From Fomitopsis serialis (taxonomy: Eukaryota > Basidiomycota > Agaricomycetes > Polyporales > Fomitopsidaceae), in contig NW_025954980.1 in assembly GCF_022376445.1 (NCBI RefSeq), forward strand, positions 124,001-188,000: DNA of 64,000 nt, written 5' to 3'. Numbering within the stretch: the stretch's first letter is position 1; each line of letters starts with the position of its first letter. A model generated the notes under the pieces. That model was not told where the DNA came from, made no database searches, and saw only the letters and a list, made by a program, of their open reading frames with translations. Positions 34,091 through 46,100 of this stretch are shown piece by piece. The translations under genes were made by a program, and so were the position numbers.

Positions 34091-36199
34091 TAAGGAGGGT
34101 GAGAGGGGCACTACTAGTAGGCCAGTATAGGTCAGTAGACGGGAGCGTCGGAGCGAGGGATGGGCGCCCAAACGCAGAACACGTGCTGGGAAGCACGGTA
34201 GAAGAGGAAACTTGAGGTGTCGCCAGGCCTTGAGGGAGTGAAATGGACTCTAATCACAATTTCTGCTCGGGCTCAGCACATGCGAATGAGGATGCTCGCG
34301 ACGGAGCGAGTGCACAACATATGGAATGAGGCTGGCAGCGACTCGGTCAGGTGGCACTGCTAAATACAGTAATACCTCGGGCATGTCTCGGCATTGCCCC
34401 AGATGGCCGTAGCACCGACATCTCCCTAAAGCCTAAGTATTTGCATGCAGAGAAATCAGTAATATCGCGTGAGCTGCAGATGAATGCCTGAGACACATGG
34501 CCAGTAGGTTCATGTAGGATGCTGTACGGCCCTCTACGACCCCCTTCACAAGGTCACCGAGGGGTCACCGAGGCCTATCACATGACCTGAAACCTCGCAC
34601 CTGAACCTCACACCTCGAACCTCGAACCTCACATGCACACCTCGAACCTCGTAACTCGCATTGCAGTGCTAGATGCCAGTGTTCGGGCGTATACATCGTA
34701 CCTGAGAGACATGGCTCACGAGGTCGGACCTCGTAACTCAACCTCAAACCTCATCTGTAGACCTCGGCTGAATCTCGGACCTTACAGTGTGATCGTAGCC
34801 TTGAACCTGAACCTCGTGCGAAAATGGCTACGTGAACCTCAATCCTGCGCGAAACCTGCTACCTTGCGAGTGAACCTGGCCGAAAACCTTGCGGGGCAAC
34901 CTCGATCTCAATAAATAACGAAAAATACATTCATACGCTCGCCTAGGCTCTGCATAGCCCATATGTCCATGATACGCAGCCCGAGGTTCCCAGTTTTGGC
35001 TATCAATAATCTCGAGCGAGAAATGGCAGTCCGACGAAGGTTCGAGAGTGTGTAAATCTGTTCAATGGTGATTCAACCATGGAACGTGCTGAGTGCTGTA
35101 CTGACTACGTACGGCGAAATTGCCTTCAAGACGGAGACACGTATATCTTACAGAAGCCTGCGAGGGGAAAATGCATTCGAAGTCAGTGATATAATGAGTA
35201 GGACTAGTCAATAACGGTAGTACTCACACTCGCGATCCGAGTCGGTGCAGTGGAAGAACCCTGTATTACCGAGTTCCTCGGCCTCGAGGAGGAGGAGTGG
35301 CCCAGTGGCTAATGCCGGAAACCTCCGAGACAGTTGTTGTCGAGCGTCTACGGCGTCTCGACTCAAGCCACCATGTCCTCAGGTTGTATCGCACGGACAG
35401 TCCTCTGGTACCACGGTTTTATGCTTGCGTGACCTGTGTATTGTTGACTCTGCTGTATTCTGGCACTAAGGGCACAATGACTTAACAAGGTAGGTTCTCG
35501 GCGTCTTCACTTCGGTTCCTCATTATTGATGCTTTCCCTGACAGCGAATTCAGAATCAGGCCTGTATACGCTTGGTATACCTCCAGCCATTCTGGCTCGA
35601 ATATCATTAGCCCATTGTCAGCATGAGATTTTGTTTGATCAAACCAAGCCGTCGAGCCTTTGGATAGTTTGGGTACACAGACTGAGTCGACATCCTATAC
35701 GCTATCATGAAAGGTCCGAGGTTACGTCCGATACTTCAATATCTGATGATACCTTGACCGGCAGCTCAGTTCACACACTTCGGTGTTGGATCAACTCCTT
35801 AGCTCCTGAAACTCTGGATCTCTGTGGGAAGGCGGAAATGAAGACATATCGCGATCAGCAACCAGCGAGTTACCGGAGTGTGGACGTGTTCTCGTAGCCA
35901 GCCCCTAGCAAATACGGCACGCGGGATTCACTCATACGTAGGTTCTGTCAAGCGTGACAAACATATGCCGGTAACATCCTACTACCCGACATCGCCGGTA
36001 AGTCGTGACTTCAGTTGTGGACAAACTCCGTGTCTGATTGTGGTGAAACGACAGCTCCGTGCTGTCTAAGACCGATCACCGTCATTCATCGAGAAGCTAT
36101 AACTATCTTGGATTGGGTGCAATCCACGCCGCTTCCTTCGTCCCCAACAGGTCTGCGACGACTGCAACCTCGACTCACATTCCACCTCGTGCATTCAGG
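34091..36199. other. Gene-poor stretch upstream of the monooxygenase
   Basis: Contains the repeat at 34580-34912. A frame at 35526-35897 (123 codons) has no domain, signal or intron evidence and was not called. No other structure was seen. Confidence 0.4.
34580..34912 (+). repeat. ACCTCGAAC-type tandem repeat
   Basis: Short units of the form acctcgaac, acctcacac and acctgaacc are repeated in two clusters (34580-34660 and 34727-34912), with more diverged sequence between. The long frames seen here are a by-product of the repeat. Confidence 0.75.
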
Positions 36200-38720
36200 A
36201 TGAGTTCTCTCGAGCTTCCCACTATACAGCGGCTCAACTCTCAGGTCATACCCGATCTTTCAGCCTTGGACGTCTCTCGAGAATGGCTGAAGCAGTTTGC
36301 TTCAGCTGTCGAGTATGACACGGCTAGCATTCAGGAGCTCTTTCTGGAAGACGGCTTTTGGCGTGATCAACTCGCGCTCTCTTGGGACTTCCGGACTACA
36401 CAAGGCTCGCAAATAACTCAATATCTCCAGGACCGCCTGAGATCCTCGAAATTTCGCGTTGGCGCACTGTTAGAGGATAAGCATCGCGTCCCGGCCTTGA
36501 CCAAGCCGTTCCCGGATCTTGTTTTCTTGCAGTTCTCATTCACGTTTGAGAATGCGGTCGGAACGGGTACCGGGACTTGTCGCCTCGTGAACTCAGAGGG
36601 TGTCTGGAAGGCGTACACGGTGTACACTGCCCTGGAGGCGCTCAAGGGATTCCCTGAGAAGGTGAGCTCCGTCGCAAGTCTTCTGCCGCTCGCACTGATA
36701 GCAACTCGGCATCTCAGGTAGGCGCATTGCGCAACGCGACCATCGAAAATGGCGACTGGGTCAAGAAGCGCGCGGATGAGACCGAGTTCAACGACGAGAG
36801 TCCAGTCGCCCTGATAGTGGGCGCTGGTCATACAGGGCTCGCTCTGGGTGCAAGATTGAAGGCTCTGGGTGTTCGAGCTCTGCTCGTCGAGCAGAAGCCG
36901 AGCGTTGGCGATAACGTGGGTGTAGTCAGCTAGTGGGTCGTGCTAGGATCTAATTAGCCCATGCGTAGTGGCGCGATCGATACAAGACACTGTCCACGCA
37001 CGATCCTCTTTGTGAGTTCGACTGATATCATCATGAACTTCTTACTAAGGCGCTGTAGGGTACAACAGAATGCCATATCTCAAGTCGGTGCAGTCTGCTA
37101 GTTCAGAGCGATCGTGACTGACATTCATCTCTAGTTATCCCTCGACATGGCCCATATATGCTCCAGCCGCAAAGGTGAATCAGTCGTCGATCCATGCGTC
37201 GATTGCGTCTGAACTGATCATCCTAGTTGGGCAACTGGTTAGAAAGCTTCGCTACCTCGCTGGAACTGGACGTTTGGACGTCTTCCAAAGTTGAGCATGC
37301 TCGATGGGACGAGTCGACGAAACAATGGATTGTCGACATCCGTCGAAACGGAGGCACGAGGGCAGTCCAAGTCAAGCACCTCGTCTTCGCCACCGGCATC
37401 GGTGGCGGCGTCCCGAATATGCCTACTGTACCCGATCAGGTTTGTTGACAGACTTAATCGACACTTTCCCTTGATACAAAAGAAATTGACGTGTTCGAAT
37501 AGAACGTTTTTAAGGGAGAGGTTCTGCATTCTTCCCATTTCCATAGTGTTGAGGACTACCCTGGAAAGAAGGTAATAGTCGTCGGTGCTGGGTGCTCGGG
37601 TATGTCCTACTTGATGAGTGTATGAGGACTATTTTGACCGAAATTTTAGGGCACGACATCGCGCATGACTTCGCAAATCACAATGCCAACGTGACGATGT
37701 ACGTCTTGCGCGTATTCGTGACTTCACTCGCTGACCATGCGTTGTAACTTGTAGGTTCCAGCGATCTGCAACTGTCGTCATTGCAGCCAGCACATTCAAC
37801 TCCGGTCTTTCACGTGAGTAGTTCAAGACATGACGCTGGCAGAAGCTCAACTCATACAGGCCTTTACAATGAGGAGATCCCGACTGAGATTGCGGACCAC
37901 CTCAGCGCATCACTTCCGCTCCTCGTCAGCATGCAGTACCAACGTCGCATCTTCCCATATCTCGCAGCGACGGTAGAGAAGTATGTCAACATGCAACAAC
38001 GTACTTAGACTGTTCATAACTTGTTGTCGTATACACAGAGCGAAGCTAGACGGATTGGAGAAGGCTGGCTTCAAGACATCTCTCGGTCCAGGAAACGGAG
38101 GGCTGCTTCCTCTCATCTATGAACGTGCTGGTGGTTACTACCTTGGTACGCCATCTCTTGACACTTCTCGCACAGATGTCTGATGTCGGTTGCTAGATAC
38201 GGGAGCGTCGCAGCACATCATCGACGGGAAGATCAAGGTTAAGAGTGGTGGCTCAATTGAGCGCTTCGCCGAGAACGGACTGCGCTTCTCGGATGGTTCA
38301 GTGTTGGAGGCGGACATTGTTATTTACGCCACAGGGTCAGTACTTCAGAGACGCTCCAATCGGGTAATACTGCATCTCACACTCTCAGGTTCGGTGATTC
38401 TCGAGATGTTGTCAAGGATATCTGCGGATTAGATGTGCATGCGAAACTCGTGCCTACGTGGGGCACAACCAGCGAAGGCGAAATTAACTCAGTCTGGAGA
38501 GAAAGCGGTCAAGAGCGCCTCTGGTTTGCCACTGGTGCGTCTCCCATCATTCAGTATCATTCTCATTGAGCTCATGACGTCGTGAACAGGCAATCTCGCG
38601 ATCTCGCGCTACGCTAGCACTTTCCTCGCACTTAGTACGTCTAATGCCTCATGCCGAATAGTGGTTGTTTTTGACTGCATTGTTACAGGAATCAAGGCTG
38701 ACGAGGAGGGGCTTGTATAG
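36200..38720 (+). CDS. FAD-dependent flavin monooxygenase (FMO/BVMO-like)
   Basis: Fifteen small exons join without a stop: 36200-36661, 36718-36930, 36969-37011, 37059-37083, 37135-37174, 37227-37439, 37503-37599, 37650-37698, 37755-37813, 37860-37980, 38039-38145, 38197-38335, 38389-38534, 38590-38634 and 38689-38720. The product is about 600 residues. An N-terminal NTF2-like domain of about 200 residues is followed by the FAD-binding motif (ALIVGAGHTGLALGARL), the NADPH-binding motif (VIVVGAGCSGHDIAHDF) and the C-terminal ATG motif (DIVIYATGFGD). This arrangement is common in fungal indole-pyruvate/Baeyer-Villiger-type monooxygenases, which insert oxygen into small molecules using NADPH. 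It appears intact and cytosolic. Confidence 0.9.
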
Positions 38721-39894
38721 TAGCTCTCATGGTCTCGGTGTGTCCGCACACACAAGGGCCGCAATCGAAACGAGTGTGCGCACATGAGTCAGCTACGATC
38801 ATACTACAAGCAAGTATTGTATCTTCGAGTGTACTGGTAAGTCGCCATATGACTTGACACGGGAGTCTGAGTTGTAGGCTGGCAGAGTCGTTGTCTGACT
38901 GGGCGCTGGGCGTCTCACGGGATGCGGTAAGCTGTGAAAACGGTGCTTTTACTACCCCGGATTCATCTAGTGGAAGTACGCAACATTGCACGCAGTGTAT
39001 CGCTCAATTGACGCGAAACATTGGTAGGTTCGACAACGACTCATTTCCAGTCAATTTATGTATACACAGCCAAAGATTCCACCGATGTCATCAGATCCGA
39101 GGCACTCCTCATCGAATCGCGCGAGTGCACCGACTTGGCCTACTACCGAGGTGAGAATGAAGATTGTGGTGTGTAGAAATATGCCTACGAGCAGGTACGC
39201 ATTGCGGTTGTATCACTGTCGTCAACTCGATTAGTCTACTCAGATGGGAAAGTCTACTTGAGACGACTCACAAACACAGGCAAATCGGGGTTGGGATTGA
39301 CGGGGTCTTCGTGGTTCGTCCCCACAGCGCGCCCGGTGGCCTCGGTCATGCCGACAAGTAGTGCGGCGAAGAGGGCGAGCAATGCGAACTTGGTGGACTT
39401 GAGTCCGTACATTTGTGTCGGTGTCGAGGTGAAGTTGCTATTGCGATGGAGAGAAATGGGCGAGCCTAGCTGGTTTCATACCTCTGCTAAGACCTGTTGT
39501 GGTGAATTTGTGCATGCCAGAGCTCCGGCACTGGGTCGCACATGGCACAAAGATAGTCCTACTTACTAGGTACGTTATTGATACTTCTTCCTCCGGCTAC
39601 CTCCTTCTCATATCAGGTCGTCTTCCAGGTGCTTCAATCACAGCGGAAACCGAAGCCCCAAATCCCAATCGGTGTCATGAATTACTGCTCTTGAAACCGA
39701 TGTACTGGGAAGATGTGCGCATATTCGTACATGTGACAATCCTCTTGCACAACGCAACTTTGGCGGACGGTTCTGGATGGACCTGGATCCCGTCCATCCA
39801 CAAACACCCCAGCAATGAGCCGCCCTTTTTTCGCGCGCCTATCTGACTCAGACCCGAAGGCCTCCTCTCCCTTGCACATTGCCCCCTCGTCACG
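38721..39894. other. Intergenic, no supported gene
   Basis: Short plus-strand frames (39164-39846) carry no domain or consistent splicing. The region separates the monooxygenase 3' end from But2-like copy B. Confidence 0.4.
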
Positions 39895-40781
39895 ATGTTT
39901 GGAATGTCGCGCAAATCCAAGGCCTACTCTGCGCTTCCCAGCGACAACCAGGATCGCACTGCACGTGTATCAACTGGCGCATCATCGACGTACATTCTAC
40001 TCACATTCATATGCGTGCTCTGCGCTGTCCTGAACACGATCCTACTCACGCAAATCTCGGGCGGGCTCCGATCGTCCGACGAGAAGGCAACAACGACATT
40101 CGGCGTCCAAGAGCTACGTCGACCATCACAGTACATTCATCTCGACTCCGTTGCCCGCCCCTCGCCGCCAGTTCCTCGCAATTTCGTCAACCATCCCATC
40201 CTCGTCAGCATCATCGACAGCGACCATACACACAAGGTAGCTGAAGTCGACGCCAGACGGTACATGTCGCACAATGGCATGATTTCGCCGCCTGAGCGGC
40301 ATTATATCATTGCGGACACGGCAAGTCATCGCTAGTCTACGTCTTTCCTCTGAACAGCACTCACCGGATCTCTGGCATAGTGCAGGTATCGACAATTGTT
40401 CAGTTCCGCGCGATCGACTACGGAATGGAACTATGTGAAATACACGTCCACCTACCCCCTCTCTTTCCCGGGCCTCCCACGGATGCTGAAGAGCCATCGG
40501 TCGTTGCGACGCTGCACCGACTCAACTCGACACTCGCTTTGGATGAGCGCAAGGTCTCATTCGCTTCTAGGCCGCCTCGGGTGTTCAAGGTGGATGATAT
40601 CACCGTCACTCCGTGGCATTACAGATTCTCTTGCGTGTCCGAGAAAGTGCTCACCTTCGAGCTCTCGCATTTGTCATACGACGGAAGTGACGAGACTAGC
40701 ATTGAGTGGTGGCAAAATGACGATGGACTGCGCGGGAAACCCGGTAGGTTCTGTTGCCGGCGCTTTGTTTGTCGGCGCTGA
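39895..40781 (+). CDS. Membrane-anchored But2-like protein, copy B
   Basis: Exon 1 (39895-40320) starts MFGMSRKSKAYSALPS, has one hydrophobic helix (YILLTFICVLCAVLNTILL) and the motifs LRRPSQYIHLD and RYMSHNGM. It ends at ACG followed by GCAAGT, so the intron (40321-40385) is of the GC-AG type. Exon 2 begins VSTIVQFRAIDYG and reads through WWQNDDG. The stop at 40781 may instead be avoided by a further intron (donor near 40744, acceptor near 40785), because the paralogue at 864-1835 differs after WWQN. Likely a secretory-pathway membrane protein with a lumenal or extracellular beta domain; function unknown. Confidence 0.75.
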
Positions 40782-40997
40782 CTAGGCACGCTGTCGAGCC
40801 ATCTTCATGAAGCAACACTCGACGAAGTGAATGTTGTTACCCTCGATGGTGGGCTCGGGCTGCTCAGCCTGTGCGCGAGCCGAGCGTCAGGCCGCCGCCG
40901 TTGCCTTGCATTCCCTTTCGTAGCTGTTCCTGTCCGTGATACGCAATGAATACGATCATGCAACGAGAACGCATATGTCTGATTCCGTCTGTACTAC

Positions 40998-41695
40998 CTA
41001 AATAGGATCATTCTGCGGTGCAGTCAGTTCAGGCGCCACCCATTCGATGTTGAATTCCAACCACTCCTGTTGCTTCCTGTCCAAGGCGGCAAAGACAGCC
41101 TCCCAATCTCTGCACAACAAGTTGTCCCCCATCCTGTGCGCGGCATAATCCCTCTGCATGAAATCACCCTCCTCAAGCGTGTCGATGGCGTCGCAAAGGA
41201 ATGTCTGTCGGAGATAGTTGAGACAATGTTGCCAGTGGTGGTAGTTGGGCTCTTCGTCCGAGTGCCCGTACTTGGTGAGCACTCCGCTGTGTAACGTTCG
41301 CAGGCAATGAAGCTGGTGTCCGAAGACTGTGGCGACGGAGCGGAATTGCGGACCGACGTGCGTGCTTCCAAAATGCCGTGGCTTGTCCAGCGCATCCCAC
41401 TCTTTGTTGGCCATGTGATCGGATACATTCAGGGAGAAGTGAACCGACTCCTGGAGCGTCATTGCAACGCGCTCGATGTTGCTGACAGGAAATTCGACGG
41501 GGTAGTCATGGCCTATGTAAGAGTATTCCTTCGCCACGACTGTGGGCAAGTCTTTCAGCATACTGCCACAATCTGACTCGGAAGACATTCACCCGCTGCT
41601 GGACTGGGATCTCGAAGGAATTCTGCCAGGAGCCAAGCGGTGGCCATGACCTGAATCAGCGCCGCGATCCATATCGTCTTCTGTAAGGACGACAT
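40998..41695 (-). CDS. UstYa-like (DUF3328) oxidase, copy 1
   Basis: Exon 1 (41695-41593) supplies an N-terminal membrane helix (TIWIAALIQVMATAWLLAEF). A 53-nt intron follows, and exon 2 (41539-40998) starts VVAKEYSYIGHDYP. Both HxxHC motifs of the family are present: HQLHC and HWQHC, the second followed by LNYLRQ. UstYa-type proteins are membrane-anchored enzymes that oxidise or cyclise small peptides and other secondary metabolites in fungi. With both motifs intact this copy is probably active. A start at 41588 without the helix is possible but would lack the anchor usual in the family. A related, disrupted copy lies next door. Confidence 0.8.
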
Positions 41696-42541
41696 CGAGC
41701 TTCGTGCTGCTGCGAACCTCAGGGGTTGTCACTGCGATGGCGGTGAATTCTATGAGCAATTCTCAGTGACTGAGTCAGGAGGACGCACATACACGTAGTG
41801 CCCGCTGTAGGCCGTATGGACAGTTTGGAAACGGTTTCGGCGGCCGAACAAGAACTGTCGTGCGCGTGTGGTGTGCCGTAGTGCGTCGACCGTATGCACG
41901 GTAATTAGCTTTCCCTTTCCACTGAATGTCAATTGCGGAGAGTGCATGCCTTTGACAGCGCAAGGTTTGATCTGCCTGACTGAACAACCATAAGCCTTGC
42001 TTTGAATTTGTCGTCATAGAACTTAGGAATGGACATCTCCATGATCAATTCAGCATGCTTTATCATGGAGATCCGTCCGAGTTGAACAAACGTAGGCGTG
42101 CTGCGATAAAATCCGAGTCAGGACATCGAACTTCAAGTTGTGACTTGTGGGCATTGCAAAATCACTGCCCGAGTAAACCGACCTCCTCGCAGTAGTACTG
42201 CATGCCTTGAACTTAGACTCCTCGCTGCTGTGGCGGGCACACCTGATACATACGGGTTTAGAAAGCCTGATAATGCCTGGGTTACTCATGCCCCGGCCTC
42301 ACCTTGAGTGCCACGAGGCCTGTTGGATTTGTATTTCACTGCATATAGGAATTGAGTTATGTGGCGGTCATCGGCGGAGCTGGCACGTACCGAGGAATCT
42401 TCAGCCACGGGGACCATTGACATACGCTGCAGTCGAGGTCCCAAGTACTGGAGCAGACAAGTGTCAGTCGGATCTACCTTACAAGAGTGCTGCACACCTA
42501 CTGGCAAACTTCCCCCAAGTTGAGCCGACGCTGACCTCACC
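41696..42541. other. Divergent interval between the two UstYa-like genes
   Basis: The two UstYa-like genes are transcribed away from each other across this 846-base interval, which must hold both promoters. No gene or strong repeat is visible. Confidence 0.45.
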
Positions 42542-43107
42542 ATGCCAGTTCGCCACCGGCTCGGACGCGCGATTGTCCTCGTCCCTTTGCTAGTAGCAAT
42601 ATGCATCTTAGCTGGATACACTGGCACATCGGTGTTCTTCGCTCGCACCCATGACGCGCCTCTGGTACAAGTAGCCGCATTGGCAAAGAGGCATGCTGCG
42701 CACCTTTCAGAAGGTCGGCCTTTATCGCGCTTGGTGTTGAATACCTAACGTCCTAACCAGTTGTGTCTAGATGGTTTACAATTCGAAATCCTGCTGTCCG
42801 CTCCCGTTGCAATGAGCATCGGAGACACTGTACGGTATCAGCTTAATGACCCGTTCGCGGAGGAGGAGTACGCTAGGCTGATGCCTTCTGGGGGGCATCT
42901 TGTGTATGTGCACGATGCAGGTCGTCCAAGGGGTGATGCGGTCGAAGAACCAGGTCCCAGAGCGTACACGGTGACACTGTTCCACCAACTCAAGTGTCTC
43001 GACATCATCCGGCGCGAGTTGACGGACGACAGCCTGGAGACGCCAACGATACGCGCAGCCCATTGCATGAACTACCTGCGTCAAATGATCATCTGCCGAG
43101 TCAACAC

Positions 43108-43132
43108 CATCAGGAAAATCTGGATTCCCTAA
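43108..43132 (+). repeat. Left terminal inverted repeat of the 5.01-kb element
   Basis: Twenty-five bases pairing with 48093-48117 with two mismatches. The first 11 bases are shared with the 9.18-kb element. Confidence 0.9.
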
Positions 43133-43559
43133 ATTTGACTATCTTAGTTCTAATTAGTCTCATCTTCCTAATGACACTCTCATTGAGCATGATTAGTACT
43201 AATCAGGATAACATGCATAATTTAGTTCATACTATGAAGATCTTATTCATATTAGCTGTAATTGTTCATAATAGTTCATAATCCTCAGCACATTGAGACA
43301 TAAATATGACTATGGTACAGCTATGCCTGCCAAGATGTTGATCAGCATGGAAAGTAGAGCATTCTTCAAAACAATACTGGTGATCCAATCACAAGGCTGG
43401 CCCCAGTCATAGATATCACAAATGGAATGAGGAGATCTAGGACTATGATATCAACAGCTCATACACAAGCTCTATTTAGTATACAGGTATGAGACAGAGG
43501 CAAACATCGAGAGAGGGGCTGGCAGAAACAATATATCTGCATGTGGCTAATTGTCCTTT

Positions 43560-43740
43560 GAACAGAGTGTACAGTCGGCAAGCAGGCAAACGAGCAAACA
43601 AATGAATGGGTACGTGAACGAATGTGCGGGACAGCGGGAGGGCGAGCGAGCGAGCAAATGGGTTGGCGGGCAGACAAACGAGGGGGCATCAGGCCAGCAC
43701 GAGCAGGGAAATGCAATGATAGGATGTGAGAATGCGAGAT
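43560..43740 (+). repeat. GAGC/GGGC-rich filler tract in the 5.01-kb element
   Basis: Runs of gcgagcgagcgagcaaatggg and gcgggcagacaaacgag resemble the filler between minisatellite cores at 13.7-14.2 kb, without a clear core copy. Confidence 0.5.
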
Positions 43741-43899
43741 TAATTGACCCACTGAACATACCCTTGGCACGGCGGGTACAGCCTGCACGATGCACATACG
43801 TCTCGGTGCTCGAGGGAATCCGGAGCTGGATGACGTGTGAGGGTAGTCGATGCCGCGCGTAGACGCGTCCAAGGTGACGAGGATTGTGGGCTTGCTTGC

Positions 43900-44745
43900 G
43901 AACAGAACGACGCACCGGCCTTGTCATATCGCACTGGGCTCAACTTGCTCAAACAGTCCTCCTCCGCCTTCCGCTTCGCCGCTGCGTGCCTTTCCTCTTC
44001 CTCCTCCTTCTGCTCGCGCTTTGCCTCCTCCCTAATTTGCTTCACGATCTCTTCACGCACCTTCTTCAGCTTGTTCTTCGTCTCGGGTCTGAGCTGCGCG
44101 CCGAGACCTCCGCGTATCCCGGTCGCCTTGCCCTCGCCCGCGATCGTGTCGACGAGCTGGAAGGCGGCTTGGATCGAGGGGTAGTGTAGCAGCAGCATCA
44201 GACGATGGTGGCAGCCTCAGCTCGAGGATGAGACGCTTGCCACGCTGGCTCTGGGGGAGGGGCGCGCTGGGCCGGGTGCAGGGATTGTTCGTGATCGACA
44301 GCGAGGGAAGTACTTCAGGGTAGACAGGTTCGAGAGCACCACAGGGAGGTCGAGCGCGCCGAGGGGCTTGAGGAGGTTCGTGGTGACGTCCGCGAACTCG
44401 GACATGGCCGTGAGCGAGGGCGGGAGGGATGGCTGGTCGGTCGTCTTGGTGAAGGAGGTCCCAACGGCGCGCGGATGCCCATCAGTACATCCTTCGCGAC
44501 GACGGCGAAGACGCAATCGGGGACGGCGCTGGCGGAGGCGCGCGCGCTGAAGGTGAAGTCGAGCTTGACAGCATCGGCGGCTTGTTAGTCGAGCTCCACG
44601 AGGCCGCGCCCGAATTGGTAGGCGAGTTAGAGGAGGTCGTGTGCAGGGACTCAGAGTTGCTGTCGCGGGCAAGGCCTTTTGGTGCTACAGGTTTAGAAAA
44701 CTGAGCTTCTAGTAATGACGAGTATGCGTCGAACCTCAGCTCTGA
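43900..44745 (-). pseudogene. DUF1682 / CCDC47-like pseudogene inside the transposon
   Basis: On the minus strand, in several frames, the order of motifs is that of DUF1682 (CCDC47-like) proteins: LLEAQFSKPVAPKGL near 44690, LVELD and DAVKLDFTFSA near 44580, VVAKDVLMGI, then FTKTTDQPSLPPSLTAMSEFADVTTNLLKPLGALDLP near 44390. The C-terminal charged coiled coil follows (TKNKLKKVREEIVKQI, AAAKRKAEED) to about 43940. At least three frame changes separate these blocks. In animals CCDC47 is an ER membrane protein of the PAT chaperone/translocon complex; the fungal family is its homologue. This copy is non-functional and lies wholly within the 5.01-kb element, so it looks like captured host sequence. 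Confidence 0.75.
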
Positions 44746-44749
44746 GTGG

Positions 44750-45075
44750 ATTTCGAGAATCTTCGTCGTTATCTGGCCTTCGAGCCGTGGAACAACTGGC
44801 CAGCGCGAGGGACGGAGGAGATGAGGGAGTTGACGTGGTCGATCCGCGTGCAGAGCTCGACAGTCGAGCGTTGAAGTCAATATCAGAGACATGGGCGCGG
44901 ACGTCGTCAAGGCGGGCGTGCATGTCGGTAGACTCGAGGTCCGGAAGGCGCGAGCGCACATCTAGCATGTCGGGGATGCGCGCGTGGATCTCGTCGGACT
45001 TAGGTATGTCCGGTATGTGGGGACGTGGTGGCGTAGCGAGGCAGGACAGATGTTCAGAGGGGCGCAAGAATTGGC
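44750..45075 (-). pseudogene. Second captured coding fragment, unknown family
   Basis: A minus-strand frame reads HIPDIPKSDEIHARIPDMLDVR, then RLDDVRAHVSDIDFNARL, then shifts frame near 44890 into LISSVPR-like text. The spaced ARLxD/RLPD pattern suggests amphipathic helices. The family was not recognised. It abuts the DUF1682 remnant. Confidence 0.4.
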
Positions 45076-46100
45076 AGACAGTGGTCATCCGGGGAGCACG
45101 GCGAGCACGTCGGTCAGCAGTCTCTGAATTTGAATGACGAAGCGGATATACCACGCGATATGCTCACAGGGCGCGTGCGTGCACGGTCTTTTCAGCGGAT
45201 CGAGGCACAGCGACCTATCCGCCAGTGAGCCAGCACGGTCATGCACTGAAACCAAACGCAGCAAGAGAAAGATACATCGAACGGGGGCGCACCTTTGGTT
45301 TCGAGCCTTCGCGCTCGCTGTAATCTCCCTCTTCCCCCCGTCGCCCTTCGAACTTCATGCTCTACTCACCCTCTCCTTCTTCCGTGTTCGTTTTTGTATG
45401 ACCGGGAGATGGCGCGGGAGCTTTGATGCGTGGCGTTCGGCCAAGGTGGGGTAGTAGCAGTCGTGGGTGAGTCGCCAGTTGAATACGACGGTCCGGTAAG
45501 TGAGTGGGCAGATAACCACGCGCATAGCGCGGGGACGGGTAGACGAGCGAGTGTCCACGGATGGTCAAGACTCCGTGCGAGTAGGCAGATGAGTCGACGC
45601 GTGCGGCGAGTAGTGGGCGGGCGAGATTGGACTTGCAGGTTTGGACTCTGGCGGTCACGGTCTGGCGGTCTGAATCACGGTCGTCGAGAGCCACGTTCGG
45701 GCGCTAAAGACTTAGCTCACCTCCTCTCCCACTGCCAGCGCATCCGTCCACGCACCTAGCTTGCCCGCCCTCTCGCGCCCGCCCGCCCACACAGACCCGA
45801 ATCGCAGAAATGTAAACGTCGGCGTGACCGTACATGCCGCTCGCGCAAGTGCTGGACGCACCTGCTAGCTGACACTGCCTTCGACAACACAGGCTCTCGT
45901 GCTGTACCACGCAGCATAAAGACGATGCGCGCGAGCAAGACAAGCCCGAGCGCAACGAGCACGAACCGAAGACGAGGCATACAATAAGACGAGGGGCGGG
46001 AGTATTGAACGAAAGGAAGGCAGACAGACGGAAAATGCAGGTGAGTAGCCTCTACTAATCTGTTGCTAGTTACCATGCCTGAGTACGCGTATCGACGAGC
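45076..46100. other. Interior of the 5.01-kb element, no supported gene
   Basis: GC-rich DNA with short frames in all phases. A patch at 45490-45620 resembles minisatellite filler. No domain is visible. Confidence 0.4.

Noticed and set aside
35526..35897. A 123-codon open frame as a gene.
   Set aside because: No family pattern, signal peptide or splice context; chance frame in an intergenic stretch.
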